A stretch of DNA of 64,000 bases from Synaphobranchus kaupii. Taxonomy: Eukaryota; Chordata; Actinopteri; Anguilliformes; Synaphobranchidae. A program made the translations under genes and the position numbers. The DNA lies in contig CM056376.1 of assembly GCA_029718625.1 (NCBI GenBank), positions 122,165,080 through 122,229,079 on the forward strand, read 5' to 3'. This document shows, in pieces, positions 50,604 through 63,180 of this stretch. The notes under the pieces are model-generated. The model had not been told where the DNA came from and ran no database searches. It saw nothing but the letters and a program-made list of their open reading frames with translations. The stretch's first letter is position 1. Each line of letters starts with the position of its first letter.

Positions 50604-51426
50604 TAGGGGTGTCCAATATTATCCTAAAATGTGACGGTGGGGAATGGGTCAGAGGACCAGGCGCGACGTAAGGGGTTCTAAAAGCTACCCACTAACGTGC
50701 GATCACCACAAGTTGGGGGAAGAAGAAAGAATAAACAAAAATGGAAAACTCCTGCCGTAAAGCCCAACAAATAACCAAGAAAAGAGAATGAACAGACTCG
50801 AAGACTCGAGCAGTGAATAGAAAGTAAAGGAAATGCCTCTAGCTCAATAAACTATCAATGAGCTAAATAAAGAGGCGATAAAGGAAAGGTAACAAGGATT
50901 TACGGTCTAAATGAGGACAGGAAAGAAAACCAAAGCAAGAAACAGTGCAAACGAGAAAAAAAATTCTTAATAAGAATCATCTAACGCACGTCAAAGGCAA
51001 GTCCTGCATTACTTTTTAACAGATCGGCTTTAAAAGCAAAGTGGCCGCTTTGTTCCTATACCGATACCTGGCTTACCAAGGTAAAGACTGACACAAAAGC
51101 CCAGAACAAAGGGAACGTTGAGCTTTTGTAGAGGGTAAGCACCTGCAACTAATAATCATGATTAGTCCCAGAGAGGGGAAGAAAATGACCGGAGCGCCCT
51201 CATGCGGCCAAACGAGGTAACACCCACAAAAGGGGCAAAGCCAGCAGCAAAACCATGACATGAAAGGACTGTTGTGGATGCAGGTTTTTGTTTTAGCCCA
51301 GCACACCTGATATATATCAAGGTCTTGATTGAACACCATGATTGGTTGATTAGTTGAATCAGTTGTTGTATAAAACAAAAACCTGCATCCACACTGGCCC
51401 TTTTTGGATTAGATTGGACACCCCTA
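50604..51426. mobile_element. Inverted-repeat element TAGGGGTGTCC...GGACACCCCTA
   Basis: Ends TAGGGGTGTCCAAT and ATTGGACACCCCTA are inverted. A second pair of inverted blocks, GCAGGTTTTTGTTTTA and AAAACAAAAACCTGC, lies at 51280 and 51380. The middle (50640-51250) is purine-rich and looks like a further insertion. The left neighbour (50345-50450) resembles a degraded copy of the hAT MITE at 58668. Confidence 0.55.
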
Positions 51427-53935
51427 TTTTAGAATGCTAAATTGTTTTACAATTGATTAAATTACAGACTGACAGGTGGAATAATGTCTTAATTTCTATA
51501 AACTGGGGACACCTAGTCAATGAAAAGCATCTTACATCAAACTTAAACTGGGTTAAGATAAGTCTTAAGGAAGAATTCTGATGGAACTTAAAAATCTGTT
51601 TTCATTGCTCAAGAGATTGGCCGTTACAAAAACCAGTGTACACAGGGAACCATTTTTGAAAACCCCTGCAATTTGAGATTTCCTATGTGGTTTCAGAGTT
51701 ATATTGCACAAGGCAGAAAAAAATGAACTAATACCCCTTGGAAAAAAAATAAGATGAAAAGGCTTACTCTGATCCAATTTGCCTTTCTGTCTGTCATGCT
51801 TTTAGCCGTGGTGGCATGGTCTATTGTGTGAACACATCAGAAAAACCTGAATATTCCAAATTCATGTTTTTCATTGCTAAGTATTACATTCTCTGGTGCA
51901 AAACAAGTCATACAATATGGATTTGTTGTATTTTATTCCTGTATTCAATAGAATGAACAATGTGCCAAACTCTGATTTTCAAAATACATAAATCAAGTAC
52001 CAACCCAACAAAAGGCCTCTCTCTCAAAGGTCTGGTCAGGTGATTTCCCAGACTACATTGGTGAAACTGCCCTGTTTCTTCAGTGGTAATACACTCCTCA
52101 AGATTGTAGAACCCGCACAGCTAGACCAATGAGGGAATAGCTGGAGGGGAAGGAGTAAATATGTTTGTCCTCTGCTGTTGTGATGTAAATAAAAAGAGTT
52201 CAGTGATTTATCCGCCGGTCATGAATAGATTACAAGTACATTTAAGAATATACTGAGTCCGTCGCCACGAGTCAGATATGAATGCGCTGCTCCATATCCC
52301 GCTTAATACAGGCCTGAAACGGATCAGTACGATTCTTATTATTCTCTATTGCCAAATCTCAGTTCGGTGGAGAACACAGAGGTTGGGGGTCTGACCGCCA
52401 CAATTACATGTATTATATTTTACATAGATAGTTGCGAGTCCAGGTCAGCGTGCACTCAAAGGGCTCCTTAAGGCTAATTTGACAAGAACCGACGTAGAAC
52501 GTCCATGGGCTCTCTTCACGTCAAATTCCCAGAGCCGTGCATCAGCCAATCCTGTTAATGACAGACCGCGGTCGCCTACCCAACTTGGGAACTCCACATA
52601 CTGTACCCCGCCACTGATCAGTTGGTCATTGGTCAGAATTGTTCCCCTGAGTATTCAGTCGTAACTTAGGCTGAAAAAGGTAGAAAATGGATTCGAGTCA
52701 TGGAGACCACGCAAGTTAAAATAATAAGAATTTATTCACAGGCAGGTAGGTCATTATCTTAAAATTAGGTCAATTACAAAACATAGAAAATAAGAAAAGA
52801 AACACAGAGTAAATATCTTACCCGGCCTGCTTCAGCTACACACACATACATACATAATCTGCACGGTGTGGGAGATCGGTTACGATTCTCCCTACACAAA
52901 CACATAGAGTATGCACACAATCTGCACGGTGTGGGAGATCGGTTACGATTCTCCCAGATAGGTTTGTCTCCCTGTCTTTTAAGCCAAATCCTGCGCTTGC
53001 ACCAGGCGGCAGTGCCATAAATTAACCTGGAGGTGTGGTCGAATCGGGAATCTACATCCCCACCGTTGCTGAGTAGGGTGAAGGGAAAAGGAGTTGATTA
53101 CCAGAGAGTACATTCCAGTGTTACAGTTTTACAGAGTTATTGGAACTATGTTTTACTAAATTCCATTTGTTATGCAATGTATCTCATTTGATTCCTTGAT
53201 TTTACTGGATTACATCCATACCAAACAGCTTACCATTATGATTATTATTAACAGATTAAATATTATTATGTTGCAGTTGTCATGAAAATTCCCTTCTGAT
53301 GAACCATTTTACATGCAATTCCTGTTACTACTACATAAGACATAATGTAACAATATAAGAATCACATGTGCAATGTTTGTAAGTTTTACAGGGTCTGTTG
53401 ACCATTTAAACTGAGTCTTAATCCAGGAGAGAAGGGGGGTGCAATGAACTGAGGTGTCAGCCTGAGAGACGGGACAGATCCCAGATGTATTGTTTTGGCC
53501 AGGGGCTTAATGGCCTCTTCTGCCATAAGTGCCCCTAGAACACACAAACACACCCATGACCAAACAGTCCAACTTCCTCTTATCACAGTCCCTTCCAGGT
53601 GAGAACATCCTTGAGAACAGATGGGCTGAAAAATCCAAAGCAAGTCAGAGTTGTATTGTTTCAATACAAGGCCCTCTGGTCCTTTGAAGTTTCTTCACAC
53701 ATGGCAGCCTTTCCCACATTGACTCCCCTCTTACAAGATCTACTTGTAAATCAGTGTATATAGAAGCAACAAATATACTTATTTTGAAAGAACTTTCATT
53801 TGCATCACAATTTATCTGTGTGTGTTTTATGATTTCACTTCCAGAAATTAAACTCCCAGCATTGTCTAATTCAAATCTGATCATAATCAGTAGTCATATG
53901 GACATTACACATTGTTGGAACCCTTTTTACATATA
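51427..53935. other. Intergenic, repeat-like, no gene recognised
   Basis: At 52857-52955 a 63-bp unit containing CTGCACGGTGTGGGAGATCG is tandemly repeated once. GC-richer tracts at 52250-52680 and 53040-53100 may be pieces of a decayed retroelement but have no coding domain I can identify. Confidence 0.4.
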
Positions 53936-54470
53936 CAGTGAGCACCATAATTCATTGAATATTGACACATTTTTGTTATTTTGGTTCTGTACTCTAGCAC
54001 TTTGAGTTTGAAAGGATACAGCTTTAATTTAGGGTATTTACATCCATATTGGATGAACCGTTTAGAAATTATAGAATCTTTTGTACATAATCCCCCCCAT
54101 TTTCGGGCATCAAAAAATATTGTACAATTTAACATAATGTAGAATAAAGTAAATATTTTTAATATTTGCTCGCATATCCTCTGCATGCCATGACTTCCTG
54201 ATGTCTGTGACCCAACAATATCAAAAGACTCTTGATATCTTATTTTCTGGTACTCCTAAAATGCTATATTACTACAATACTATACAATACTCCTACAATA
54301 CTATAACCTCTCTGCATTTGAATGGATCTCTATGGGAATTGGGGGGTCGGACTAGATTTAGCTGTAAATTACACTGGAACAGTATGGAACACATGGTTGG
54401 CTAAATGGCTCTAAGTTATCAAGGCTCTGATGTATAAAACAAGCCTTAAACCATCACTCTGCTGCCAGAT
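53936..54470. mobile_element. Tc1-like end and MITE fragment
   Basis: Starts TACAGTGAGCACCATAATTCA, the typical end of another fish Tc1-like family; its inverse is seen near 17885 and 55265. From about 54300 (GGATCTCTATGGGAATTGGG) it is the same unit as in intron 2 near 34860. Confidence 0.6.
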
Positions 54471-54966
54471 ATAATAATAATACCTTGCATTTATATAGCG
54501 CCTTTCTATACTCAAATACTCAAACCGCTTACAGTGATGAGGGGGAAACTCACCTCTAGCACCACCAATGTGTAGCACCCATCTGGGTGATGCAGCGGCA
54601 GCCATTTTGCACCAGAATGCTCACCACACATCAGCTGAGGTGGAGAGGGAGAGAATGATTATTAGCCAATTTAAACTGGGGGATGATTAGGTGGCAGATT
54701 GAAAGAGCCAGGTTGGGAATTTAGCCAGGACACCGGGGAAACCCCTACTCTTTGCGATAAGTGTGATGGGATCTTTAATGACCACAGTGAGTCAGGACTC
54801 ACTGCACTGGGGCATTGGGATTTATTTAACCAGAGAGAAGATTGCCCCCTACTGGTCCACCAACGCCACTTCCAGCAGCAACTTCCCATCCAAGTACTAA
54901 CCAAGCCCACACCTGCTTAGCAGCAGCAATTCAGCAGGAGCAGATTGCATGGTGGTATGGCTGCTG
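54471..54966 (-). mobile_element. 5S-derived SINE (copy 3)
   Basis: Same order as copy 1: AT-rich tail on the left, body with CACCACACATCAGCTGAGGT, and 5S-like head on the right (CATCCAAGTACTAACCAAGC to GCATGGTGGTATGGCTGC). Lacks the AT-rich insert of copy 1 and is clearly more diverged from it than the adjoining 1-kb segment is from its own partner. Confidence 0.75.
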
Positions 54967-55975
54967 GCTAAGTATGCAGTAGATATGGATGGATAACTTG
55001 AAGGGTTTCTTCTCCTGACTTAGACTGAGTCCAATAGGAAAATTTGTCAGGAGAAACGACCCTTAAAGTGATCCATCCATATCTACTGCATATCTGGCAG
55101 CAGAATGATGGTTAAAGCTTGTTTGATATGTCAGACCCAAATTAAAGCTGACAGTCTGCACTTCAACCTCATTGTCATTGTATCCTTTCAAACTCAAAGT
55201 GCTAGAGTACAGAACCAAAATAACAAAAAATGTGTCACTGTCCAATGAATTATGGTGCTCACTGTATTATATATTGCTATTTATTTGTCTGTTTGAATTT
55301 GATGTCATTCACTTTTTGAACACTGGGTGGTGCATTGAGCCAGGTAGATCTACACGTAGGTAAGGCAGATCTACACAAGAAAGGGGTGTTGATTGATGGG
55401 GGAAGCAAACAGTTTTTTCACTGTGCAGGGTCATGTGTTGCCTGTTTCCTGCAAATGCTGGTGAATATACTGCCTGGATTGAAACATACTCACAATGGTG
55501 AAAGTTTGGACATTGTTTTTTGTTTATAATACATGTGAGGACACTTCCCAGGCTTATTTGGCTGAAAGAAAGTCATTAGAAACATAAAACAATTTACCAC
55601 TTTGAACATGCTATGCTGGTTTGTGAGTACCTCGAGTGAGTACCTCGAGTTTCCACAACCCCACACAGTAGGTGGCAATACAAATCTTGGTTTGAAAATC
55701 TGCTTGAAATTCCACCAGTAAATACACCAAAATGGAAAATGACTTGCTAACATTACTTGCTAACTTCAGAGATACTGTAAAATGAGGAGATACATCAACA
55801 GGAGCAGACAGAATGTATGATGGCATAATGCCATTCAGTAGTGCTAGATTAGCATTTTACGGCATCTGTTGCACTTTGCGGCTCAGGTCCTACAGATAAA
55901 ATGAGATGCCATATGTTATGATCTTTTGTTGTAAAAATGTTTCAGTAAATATTAGTTGTCACACCTCATTGAAGA
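54967..55975. repeat. 1-kb duplicated segment, copy 2
   Basis: Near-identical to 17591-18585 from GTATGCAGTAGATATGG through CATTTTACGGCATCTGTTGC to CACACCTCATTGA. Differences are single bases plus one small insertion (GATTGATGGGGGAAGC near 55391). Confidence 0.88.
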
Positions 55976-56347
55976 AGTTTTTTTATGCAGTTTTTTTAGA
56001 GTGATGGTTTAAGGCTTGTTTGATATTACATTACATTACAGGTAGATATGTCAGACCCTTGATGACTTAGTCATTTAGCCAACCATGTGTTCCATAAATT
56101 TTGCTATAGTTTTATTATAGACAGTGCTTTGTATAAGTGAGTAACTTGGGATTTTTGTATGTTGAAAACTTTTTTTGTTCAGATATCATTTCTTTTTGTA
56201 CTGTGTTTCTAATTAGTAGACTAACTGATAGTGATAATGCATATTCATTTATGAACCATAAGATAATTCCGTCTAAAGAGATGCATACACATATGCAAAC
56301 ACACATACATTCTTGCTCAAAGAAACACATAGGCCTGGATTCATTAA

Positions 56348-57998
56348 TTTTCCCTTTACCGTGAATTACAAATAAATCAAAGTTTTAGTCATATTTTTTA
56401 ATTGATTGCGGTACATGTTTTTAATGGGGGTATTTTAGCCAACACGGTAGACCTAGGCCTACTAATGGTTTGTATGTCGGTAGCTGATCTAGCTAACATT
56501 AATTATAAAAACATTACATTTGCAAGGTAGCTACAGTAGCCTAGTTCAAGCTTTAAAATACAACACTCGAAACACCACAGCGGTCAATGACCATTGTCAC
56601 TAAGCAAATCAATAAATCTGCTGTCATGAAATCCATATAGCTCTCCCTTTGTGACTTTTACAAAACATCCGTATTGAACATTCTCATATAATTGGAATAT
56701 CAATATTGCATAAGTAAATAACGTTATAAACACTTAGGCTACTTAAATGGCCATGAAATTTACCGTCGTTAATGTTGCCTGCATGCTTGATAATGTCATT
56801 TAATAACGCGATGTTTGACTAGTAACGTTGCAAAATGACAAGGCTGTAGGAAACCCTGAAAAGTGGCGAACTCTCTGTGCTGTATAGGTATGGTGTATGG
56901 CCTGCCAAGTTCCCCCCTTAAAATATACTTGTTTGCCTCATTCTAGGAGTGCAGTGTATTGCCTACCTATCTGACTTCCATTTTCTTGTGATAATGATTA
57001 TGAGTTGCCAAGTAGGGTAGGCTAACTCTGAAGCAATCTATTGTTATCGCAGGCTTATCGGTACATCAGGGTTAATATTTAATTGCGACAAAACTAGAGC
57101 AAAGTCTGAAGGCACCTATAAGATCTACCATAAAATCATCGGTCTTATTCATGATCAGTACAATCGTCATCAGCTGCGGGGAGTCATATACTGGGGTGTC
57201 ACTCACAAAGTCCGGAGTAGAGTTGGAGAAGCCGCCATGAACAGCATACCGTTAGTCGTGTGGTCAGTAGGCTTATTTTTTTCCTACAAAACATCGGCGG
57301 ACACCAAAGGCAAGTAACAAAACACACCTGTTTTGCATTCACAGTGCAAATAATTTCATGTGCACAATAGTGGATTTAAGAGCTAGGCTATTGTCTGTGG
57401 TGACTAGGGTTGCCACACGTTCTGGTTTTCCCGGGATTGTTCGCTTTTTTGAGCGACTGCCCCCGAAAATGACTATTCTTTCCCGGGACACGAATTGTCC
57501 CGGTTTTTTGTGAAAATGTAGCCTACTTCTTCTAATTTAGAATGTCAGAGTTCCAAATAAAACCGGATTCTTCTACTGCTATTCTGTTTTTTCCTCTTTA
57601 CGTTTAGACATCCAATCCCGTGTCTGTAATCAGGTAAAATGAGTAAAACACAGCGACCATTGGCCATATGCCTATACTTCTTTTTATTTGGTAGCAGAAA
57701 TACGAACGTTTACCTTATCACCTAGCAACTGCTGCACGGGCTGTCAGTCTGGCGCTGCATTCACTTCAACGACCCCACCGTGGGAAAGTTCAGCTAGCTA
57801 CTAACCTAGAGGTAATCGCCTAATACTTCTGATTTATTTTTTATTTATTTTGTCGGTTTTATAAAATGGGGGGAGAGACGGACGAGGAGGACGAGAGAAC
57901 AAAATCAGACAAGCAACCAGCAGCAAAAAAAAAAACGATATACAAGTATATGCACATCTCCCTGATTCCACCTCTGGTTGCCAGAGAGTGCATCTACG
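56348..57998 (+). repeat. Second copy of the carboxylesterase promoter/exon 1 segment
   Basis: Same sequence as 29738-31388 with scattered differences (for example GGCTA indels and single substitutions). Unlike copy 1, it carries the complete hAT-like element in what would be intron 1. Confidence 0.88.
57237..57309 (+). pseudogene. Orphan carboxylesterase exon 1 (signal peptide exon)
   Basis: 73 bases from ATG to AAAG, followed by the same GC donor GCAAGT as in the intact gene. It encodes the same signal peptide with Leu5 changed to Pro (MNSIPLVVW). No exon 2 to 13 equivalent is found in the remaining 6.7 kb of the window. It could be exon 1 of a tandem paralogue whose remaining exons lie beyond the gap or window, or a dead fragment, or an assembly duplicate. 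Confidence 0.6.
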
Positions 57999-58131
57999 TC
58001 AGGACAAATAGAGGTAAGACGAGGCAATAGGGAGTCCTACAACTGTTAACATAGTATATTTGCAAATGTTTAACGCCCCGCGTCGCGCGTCAAATGTCCC
58101 GGTTTTTCACAAATCAAATGTGGCAACCCTA
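57405..58131. mobile_element. Complete hAT-like element with 8-bp target duplication
   Basis: Ends TAGGGTTGCCACACG and AATGTGGCAACCCTA, flanked by GTGGTGAC on both sides (57397-57404 and 58132-58139). The interior contains CCCGGGA-type motifs near both ends and a short frame starting ATGGGGGGAGAGACG (about 57866) that may be a transposase start. 727 bp, non-autonomous. Confidence 0.85.
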
Positions 58132-58139
58132 GTGGTGAC

Positions 58140-58659
58140 CCAGTGGTTACCAACCAGACATATATTCATTAAAAATTGTAAACGGAAAACTCAAACTTAC
58201 GGTGTTAGGTTTTGCTGTTGACAAATCGTTTCCAATTTCGGTTTTTTACAGGTGTTTTCCGCCTCTTATTATGCAGTTATTTCAGAGTCCCATTTTGATA
58301 ACCTATAGCCTGATGTGGACAGTTAAAAGTAAAAAAATATATGTTGGTCGTTGTCTTGGGATGACGCGTAGGCTACTAAACCGCATTTCCAATACGATGG
58401 GGAAAATTAAACGAACCTATCCTTACATGTTGCCAATTTATGGAATTTCACAGGATCAACACGCGATTAATCAGCGTTGTGTCGAATTAATTTCTTCTCG
58501 GATTTCTGTCCCCCCTGCCTAGGCTGTAGTGTCACTGTTCTGTGTCTTAAACAAACATCGCAGTTCGCTTCAAATAATGCTCGTGCCCACTTGAGTTTAT
58601 ACTGATTTGTGTTTGCACATGGAGCTGCCATCCTACCTACTACGGGACTCGAGTAGCTA
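58140..58659. other. Unassigned segment with one ORF
   Basis: A 106-codon plus-strand frame (58202-58522) has no recognisable domain and no splice support. I do not call it a gene. Confidence 0.4.
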
Positions 58660-58667
58660 GTCTAGAT

Positions 58668-59431
58668 CAGTGGTTCCCAAACTCGGTCCTCGGGGACCAC
58701 TGTGTATGCTGGTTTTCGTTCCAACCACAATTGCAATCCCAAAATTCTAACAAGCTGTTAATTTTTCTTAATTAGTTGCTTTTCATGTTTAGAGGGATTA
58801 GCCTATTTACCCTCTTAAGCCACATCATGTCAGAAATAGCTAAGCATGCCATGAAGAATAAAATGCCTGTGTTCCTACTGTGCTTATTGGGCTATATTGC
58901 AAATAGGTAACATTTTTTTTAAATGATCAAATTAAAGACTGGGGTGAATCAATTGGCTCCTAATTAGGTAGTTGAACACGTGTGTGTTTAAGTTCCCTCA
59001 TCATTTGTTTCTTAAATGTATTAACACAATGCAGGTTTGGAACATTATCATTCTCTTTGTCTTTTCTTCATTATTTATCAAATGGTTCGTTTTAGTGGCC
59101 ATGTGTCCACAATTTCACCAATTAGGAGCATATTGATTCACCTCAGTCTTTAATTTTAATCAGTTAAAAATGTTTTTTTTTTTGCCCCTCTTTTTGTAAT
59201 TATTTGCAATATAGCACAATAAACAATGAGAATATTGGACTTTTATTTTTCATGACATGCATAGCTATTGCTAACATAATGTGCCTTAAGAAGGTAAATA
59301 ATCCCTCTAAATATGACAAACACCTAATTAAGAACAATTGACAGCTTGTTACAATTCCGGGATTGCAATTGTGGTTGGAACGAAAACCAGCATACACAGT
59401 GGTCCCCGAGGACCGAGTTTGGGAACCACTG
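58668..59431. mobile_element. hAT MITE, CAGTGGTTCCCAAAC ends
   Basis: Terminal inverted repeats of about 85 bases: CAGTGGTTCCCAAACTCGG at the left and CCGAGTTTGGGAACCACTG at the right. Flanked by GTCTAGAT at 58660-58667 and 59432-59439. 764 bp, no transposase. Confidence 0.9.
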
Positions 59432-59463
59432 GTCTAGATTACATTACAGTGCCCCACCAGACG

Positions 59464-60721
59464 TAGGGGTGGGTATCGTTTCAATTTTATCGATTCCGAT
59501 TCTGCTTATCGAATCCGGTTCTTATCGAATCTCGGTTCCGATTCCAATATTTTTTGGAGAGAAAAAAAGAACACATTTCAAGAACAAAAATTAGCCACCT
59601 TTATTCTTGGAACATTTAGGCTATAATCAACTGTCTGTGACAGGAAGGTTTCTTTTTCCCTTCATTTATAAAAATAAATATTACTTTCTTATAAGGAATA
59701 ATCAACAAAAACTATTACAAACCAAAACTATTTAAATAAATAATGGAGAAATATAACAAAACAATAATATGATACACCATCACCTCGATTACTCGCGGCT
59801 GTTGGGATCCATCAAAAAAGCGCGAGTTAACGAGGTGGGCGACTTTTCGAAAATAAATGTAATTACCGCAAATTAAAGGCTGAGGAATAAAAACGTCATT
59901 AAAAAGTCTATTTTAAAGATGTATGGAATGCAGCACACGCGGTTTCTTTGCAAATTATGTATTATAAACCAAATTGACAGAATTAATGGAGCAGTGTTTT
60001 TTTTTTCTCTCAACCCGACTTGATCAAATGAGTCAAATGAAAGTCCGAAGTTCTCTTGTCCGAGAAAGCACGCTGTATCCACTATCGATTGACAACGCAA
60101 ACAGGTGACTTACTATTGAGACCAATCTTCCGGCGTGCGCTGCGTGCTATTGATCTCAAAGCTGCATGCATGCCAAGCTTGTGAGAAACTAGTTAACGTT
60201 ACGGTCGCGTCTATTCTGTTCAATAGCATCAGTAATATCACAGTACAGATATTCAATGCATTGATAAATTGGGAGCCAACTGCACAATCGCGAGTTATCC
60301 GCGTGACTTATCGAGGGGGAGGATTCACGCCATGTTGTAGGTGCTTCCTCCCTTGCACGAAATAACCTTACTGCAGGTGTTGCATTTTGCCGTGTTGCTA
60401 TCTTTTTTAGTGAAGCTAAGCCAAACTTTCGAACGTTTGCTGCGGTCAGCCATGACGGTCGATCCAGAATGTAAACAGTAGCAATGTGCTTTGCTAAGTC
60501 GCTGACGTAATGCGTAACAAATGATGTGACGTTAGGTCCACGTAGCAGGTCCTGGCAGATAAGTGAAACTTATGGACTGTAAAAAGCTCACTGCAGTTCA
60601 CTCGGGAGCGCGACTGAAATGTATGCAACAGTTAGGAACCGAGAAGCAGAATCGAAATCCACGGTTCTTGGAAATTTGTTAGCGGTTCCAACTTGGAACC
60701 GGTTCTTGATACCCAACCCTA
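59464..60721. mobile_element. hAT-like element, TAGGGGTGGGTATCG ends
   Basis: Ends TAGGGGTGGGTATCG and TTGATACCCAACCCTA, with 8-bp direct repeats ACCAGACG at 59456-59463 and 60722-60729. Internal sub-terminal repeats of the kind CGGTTCTTATCGAATC / GGAACCGGTTCTTGAT are seen at both ends. 1,258 bp; no intact transposase. Confidence 0.88.
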
Positions 60722-60729
60722 ACCAGACG

Positions 60730-62187
60730 TGAACCTGAACGTTGTGGCAAAATGTATTTTATATTTAGTACAAAACAGTGATTCAATCAGCGCTGGATTG
60801 ATAATCTGGCATACCGGGCATTTTCCCGGTGGGCCGACGCACATTGGGGCCGATATAATTAAATGTTATTGGCCCAATAACATCTCTTACTAGGCCCCAC
60901 CCCTCCCCCTCTGTCCTCTGTTTCTCGAGTCAGATGCCGTGGCTCAGAGCCAAAGCCCTGGCTCTGTCCCAGTCCAGCCCTGGATTCAATCGTGAAATTG
61001 GCGTGTATAAATAAAATAAACTTGACTCACACTCCTTATAGTGCTGTTTTTGAGTAGTTTCCTTTGTGTGTGTGTGCTCACACTGTGGACTGCGCTCCCT
61101 GTCCTATGTCTCTGCTGTGGGGCAGCGGAGCACTCTGCCACATCCGTTGCTATGGAAACAACGTGAGCGTGATCTGCTTAAGCAGGGAAAACCTGCCGCA
61201 AATTATATTGGGCGGAGGGGCAGAAATGTTTTTGCCCCTACTAATTCTGCCTAGCAACAGGTGGCGAAAAAATAATAAACGTTAAGTTAATGTCGTTAAC
61301 GTGGGCTGACGTGTCAGGAAATAAACATAAACAAAGCCAATTCAGTGTGTGTGTATCGCTAATGCTAGCCAGCTAAAGTTTTCCATTAGTTTGATTTTAT
61401 TTTGTCATAGGTGTCAAGTTTGCCTATATAAAATTGATTTTTCCAACTTTTCGAAGGTATGCAGGCGTATAAGGTTATGATACAGGAAATCTAGTTAACA
61501 CATTTTTAAAAACGTTTTTAAACATAATTAATTTAATCGCTGCAATCACATTTTCTTTCTCCCTCTCTCTGATATTCTCTTGATTTCTGAGGCCGTGGGA
61601 AAAGCAAGTAGCGCATCAGGACTGTAGATCTAAAAGTACGCTTTATGACAACGAAGCACCTTGCTGAATTTGTTACACACTCATTATTATGTGAAAAGCT
61701 AAATACATGAATATATTAAATAAACTTGAATCAGACAAATAACTGGTGGCTAGTGATTTTAATAGATAATGTTTTATACGGTTTTTGGTGAATTTATAGT
61801 TTTGCAGGCGTGACAAGAGCAGCTCTCTCTAGAGGTTGACACCTATGTTTTACCTTTTTGAAGTTTCTTTAAGTTCAAGTATGAATGTTTCTATTAAATG
61901 TTTGCATATTTATTTGACATTTAGGCTATCTGATAATTCTCGTTATTATAATATGCCGTTGGCATGCTTTGCGTTTTTTGTATTTTAGCTAGGCTATAAT
62001 TGCATTAGTTCTCGATAAACTTGATCAAACTTGTTTTCACTTTCCTACAAGTTAACAACGTGTCATATGCTTGTATTTACGGTTTTGATAAAGCTTGCAA
62101 GTTATTGAAGAAACGTGTTTGTCTCATCCTATTACTTTGTTGCAGTATAGGCAACCTCAATGTAGGGTTCTGTGTTGTGCTGAAGCG
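60730..62187. other. Intergenic, no gene recognised before the gap
   Basis: A GGGCCGACGC/GGGGCCGAT-containing repeat fragment (60770-60910) and a TG-rich stretch (61060). Just before the gap, TTTGTTGCAG at about 62143 could be a splice acceptor for the THAP exon, followed by a frame reading GFCVVLK, but the gap prevents a decision. Confidence 0.35.
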
Positions 62188-62687
62188 NNNNNNNNNNNNN
62201 NNNNNNNNNNNNNNNNNNNNNNNNNNNNNNNNNNNNNNNNNNNNNNNNNNNNNNNNNNNNNNNNNNNNNNNNNNNNNNNNNNNNNNNNNNNNNNNNNNNN
62301 NNNNNNNNNNNNNNNNNNNNNNNNNNNNNNNNNNNNNNNNNNNNNNNNNNNNNNNNNNNNNNNNNNNNNNNNNNNNNNNNNNNNNNNNNNNNNNNNNNNN
62401 NNNNNNNNNNNNNNNNNNNNNNNNNNNNNNNNNNNNNNNNNNNNNNNNNNNNNNNNNNNNNNNNNNNNNNNNNNNNNNNNNNNNNNNNNNNNNNNNNNNN
62501 NNNNNNNNNNNNNNNNNNNNNNNNNNNNNNNNNNNNNNNNNNNNNNNNNNNNNNNNNNNNNNNNNNNNNNNNNNNNNNNNNNNNNNNNNNNNNNNNNNNN
62601 NNNNNNNNNNNNNNNNNNNNNNNNNNNNNNNNNNNNNNNNNNNNNNNNNNNNNNNNNNNNNNNNNNNNNNNNNNNNNNNNNNNNNNN
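62188..62687. other. Assembly gap, 500 N
   Basis: Exactly 500 N, the kind of round number used as a placeholder, so its true length is unknown. The long frame that seems to span it is meaningless. Confidence 0.99.
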
Positions 62688-62941
62688 CTGGACGCTCAAA
62701 TACCAGTTTTCACAGGCTTCCGTTCTCTGACCCAGAAAGATTGAGACTTTGGCTGGTTGTCTTACGGATCGACATAAACACTCCAGTCAATCAACTCCGT
62801 TTGGCAGACTCGCGAGTTTGTGGAGCGCATTTCGACGCTACTGATTTCTGTAACCGCAAATCAGAAGCAAAACACTGGTTTCTAAAGAACACAGCTGTTC
62901 CTTGTGTCGGACCTGCAGCACTATCAAGCACCGGAGCGGAG
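62688..62941 (+). CDS. THAP-domain exon (5' end lost in gap)
   Basis: The frame after the gap reads TSFHRLPFSDPERLRLWLV, then RVCGAHF (the Cys and His of the C2CH zinc site), and LKNTAVPC, the AVP box that closes THAP domains. The first two zinc cysteines should lie in or before the gap. A donor GAG|GTAAGT follows at 62941/62942. THAP domains bind DNA and occur in host regulators and in P-element and Kolobok-like transposases. With only one exon I cannot say which. Confidence 0.75.
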
Positions 62942-63180
62942 GTAAGTTATATTTAGCTATAACGTTACTAACATTTTTATTTTTTTTGAGCGCGTCCTCT
63001 GACCCAGCACTCAATACCAACTAACAAAATCCGAGCTTGACATAAGTTGTTTTCTTGTAACAAAACTGTCGGAAACGTTCATCAACTATAACTTTTTACA
63101 ATTCTATAATGTTTTATTTACAAATGCTTGACGCATGGTGTCCTGTCCAAAGTTCTCATCTATCACATATCTGTTGGCAG

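Noticed and set aside
58202..58522. 106-codon ORF after the orphan exon 1
   Set aside because: No similarity to carboxylesterase exon 2 or any other domain; no splice sites in frame.
62021..62956. 311-codon ORF spanning the N run
   Set aside because: It exists only because N codons are read as open. Only the part after 62687 (THAP) is supported.
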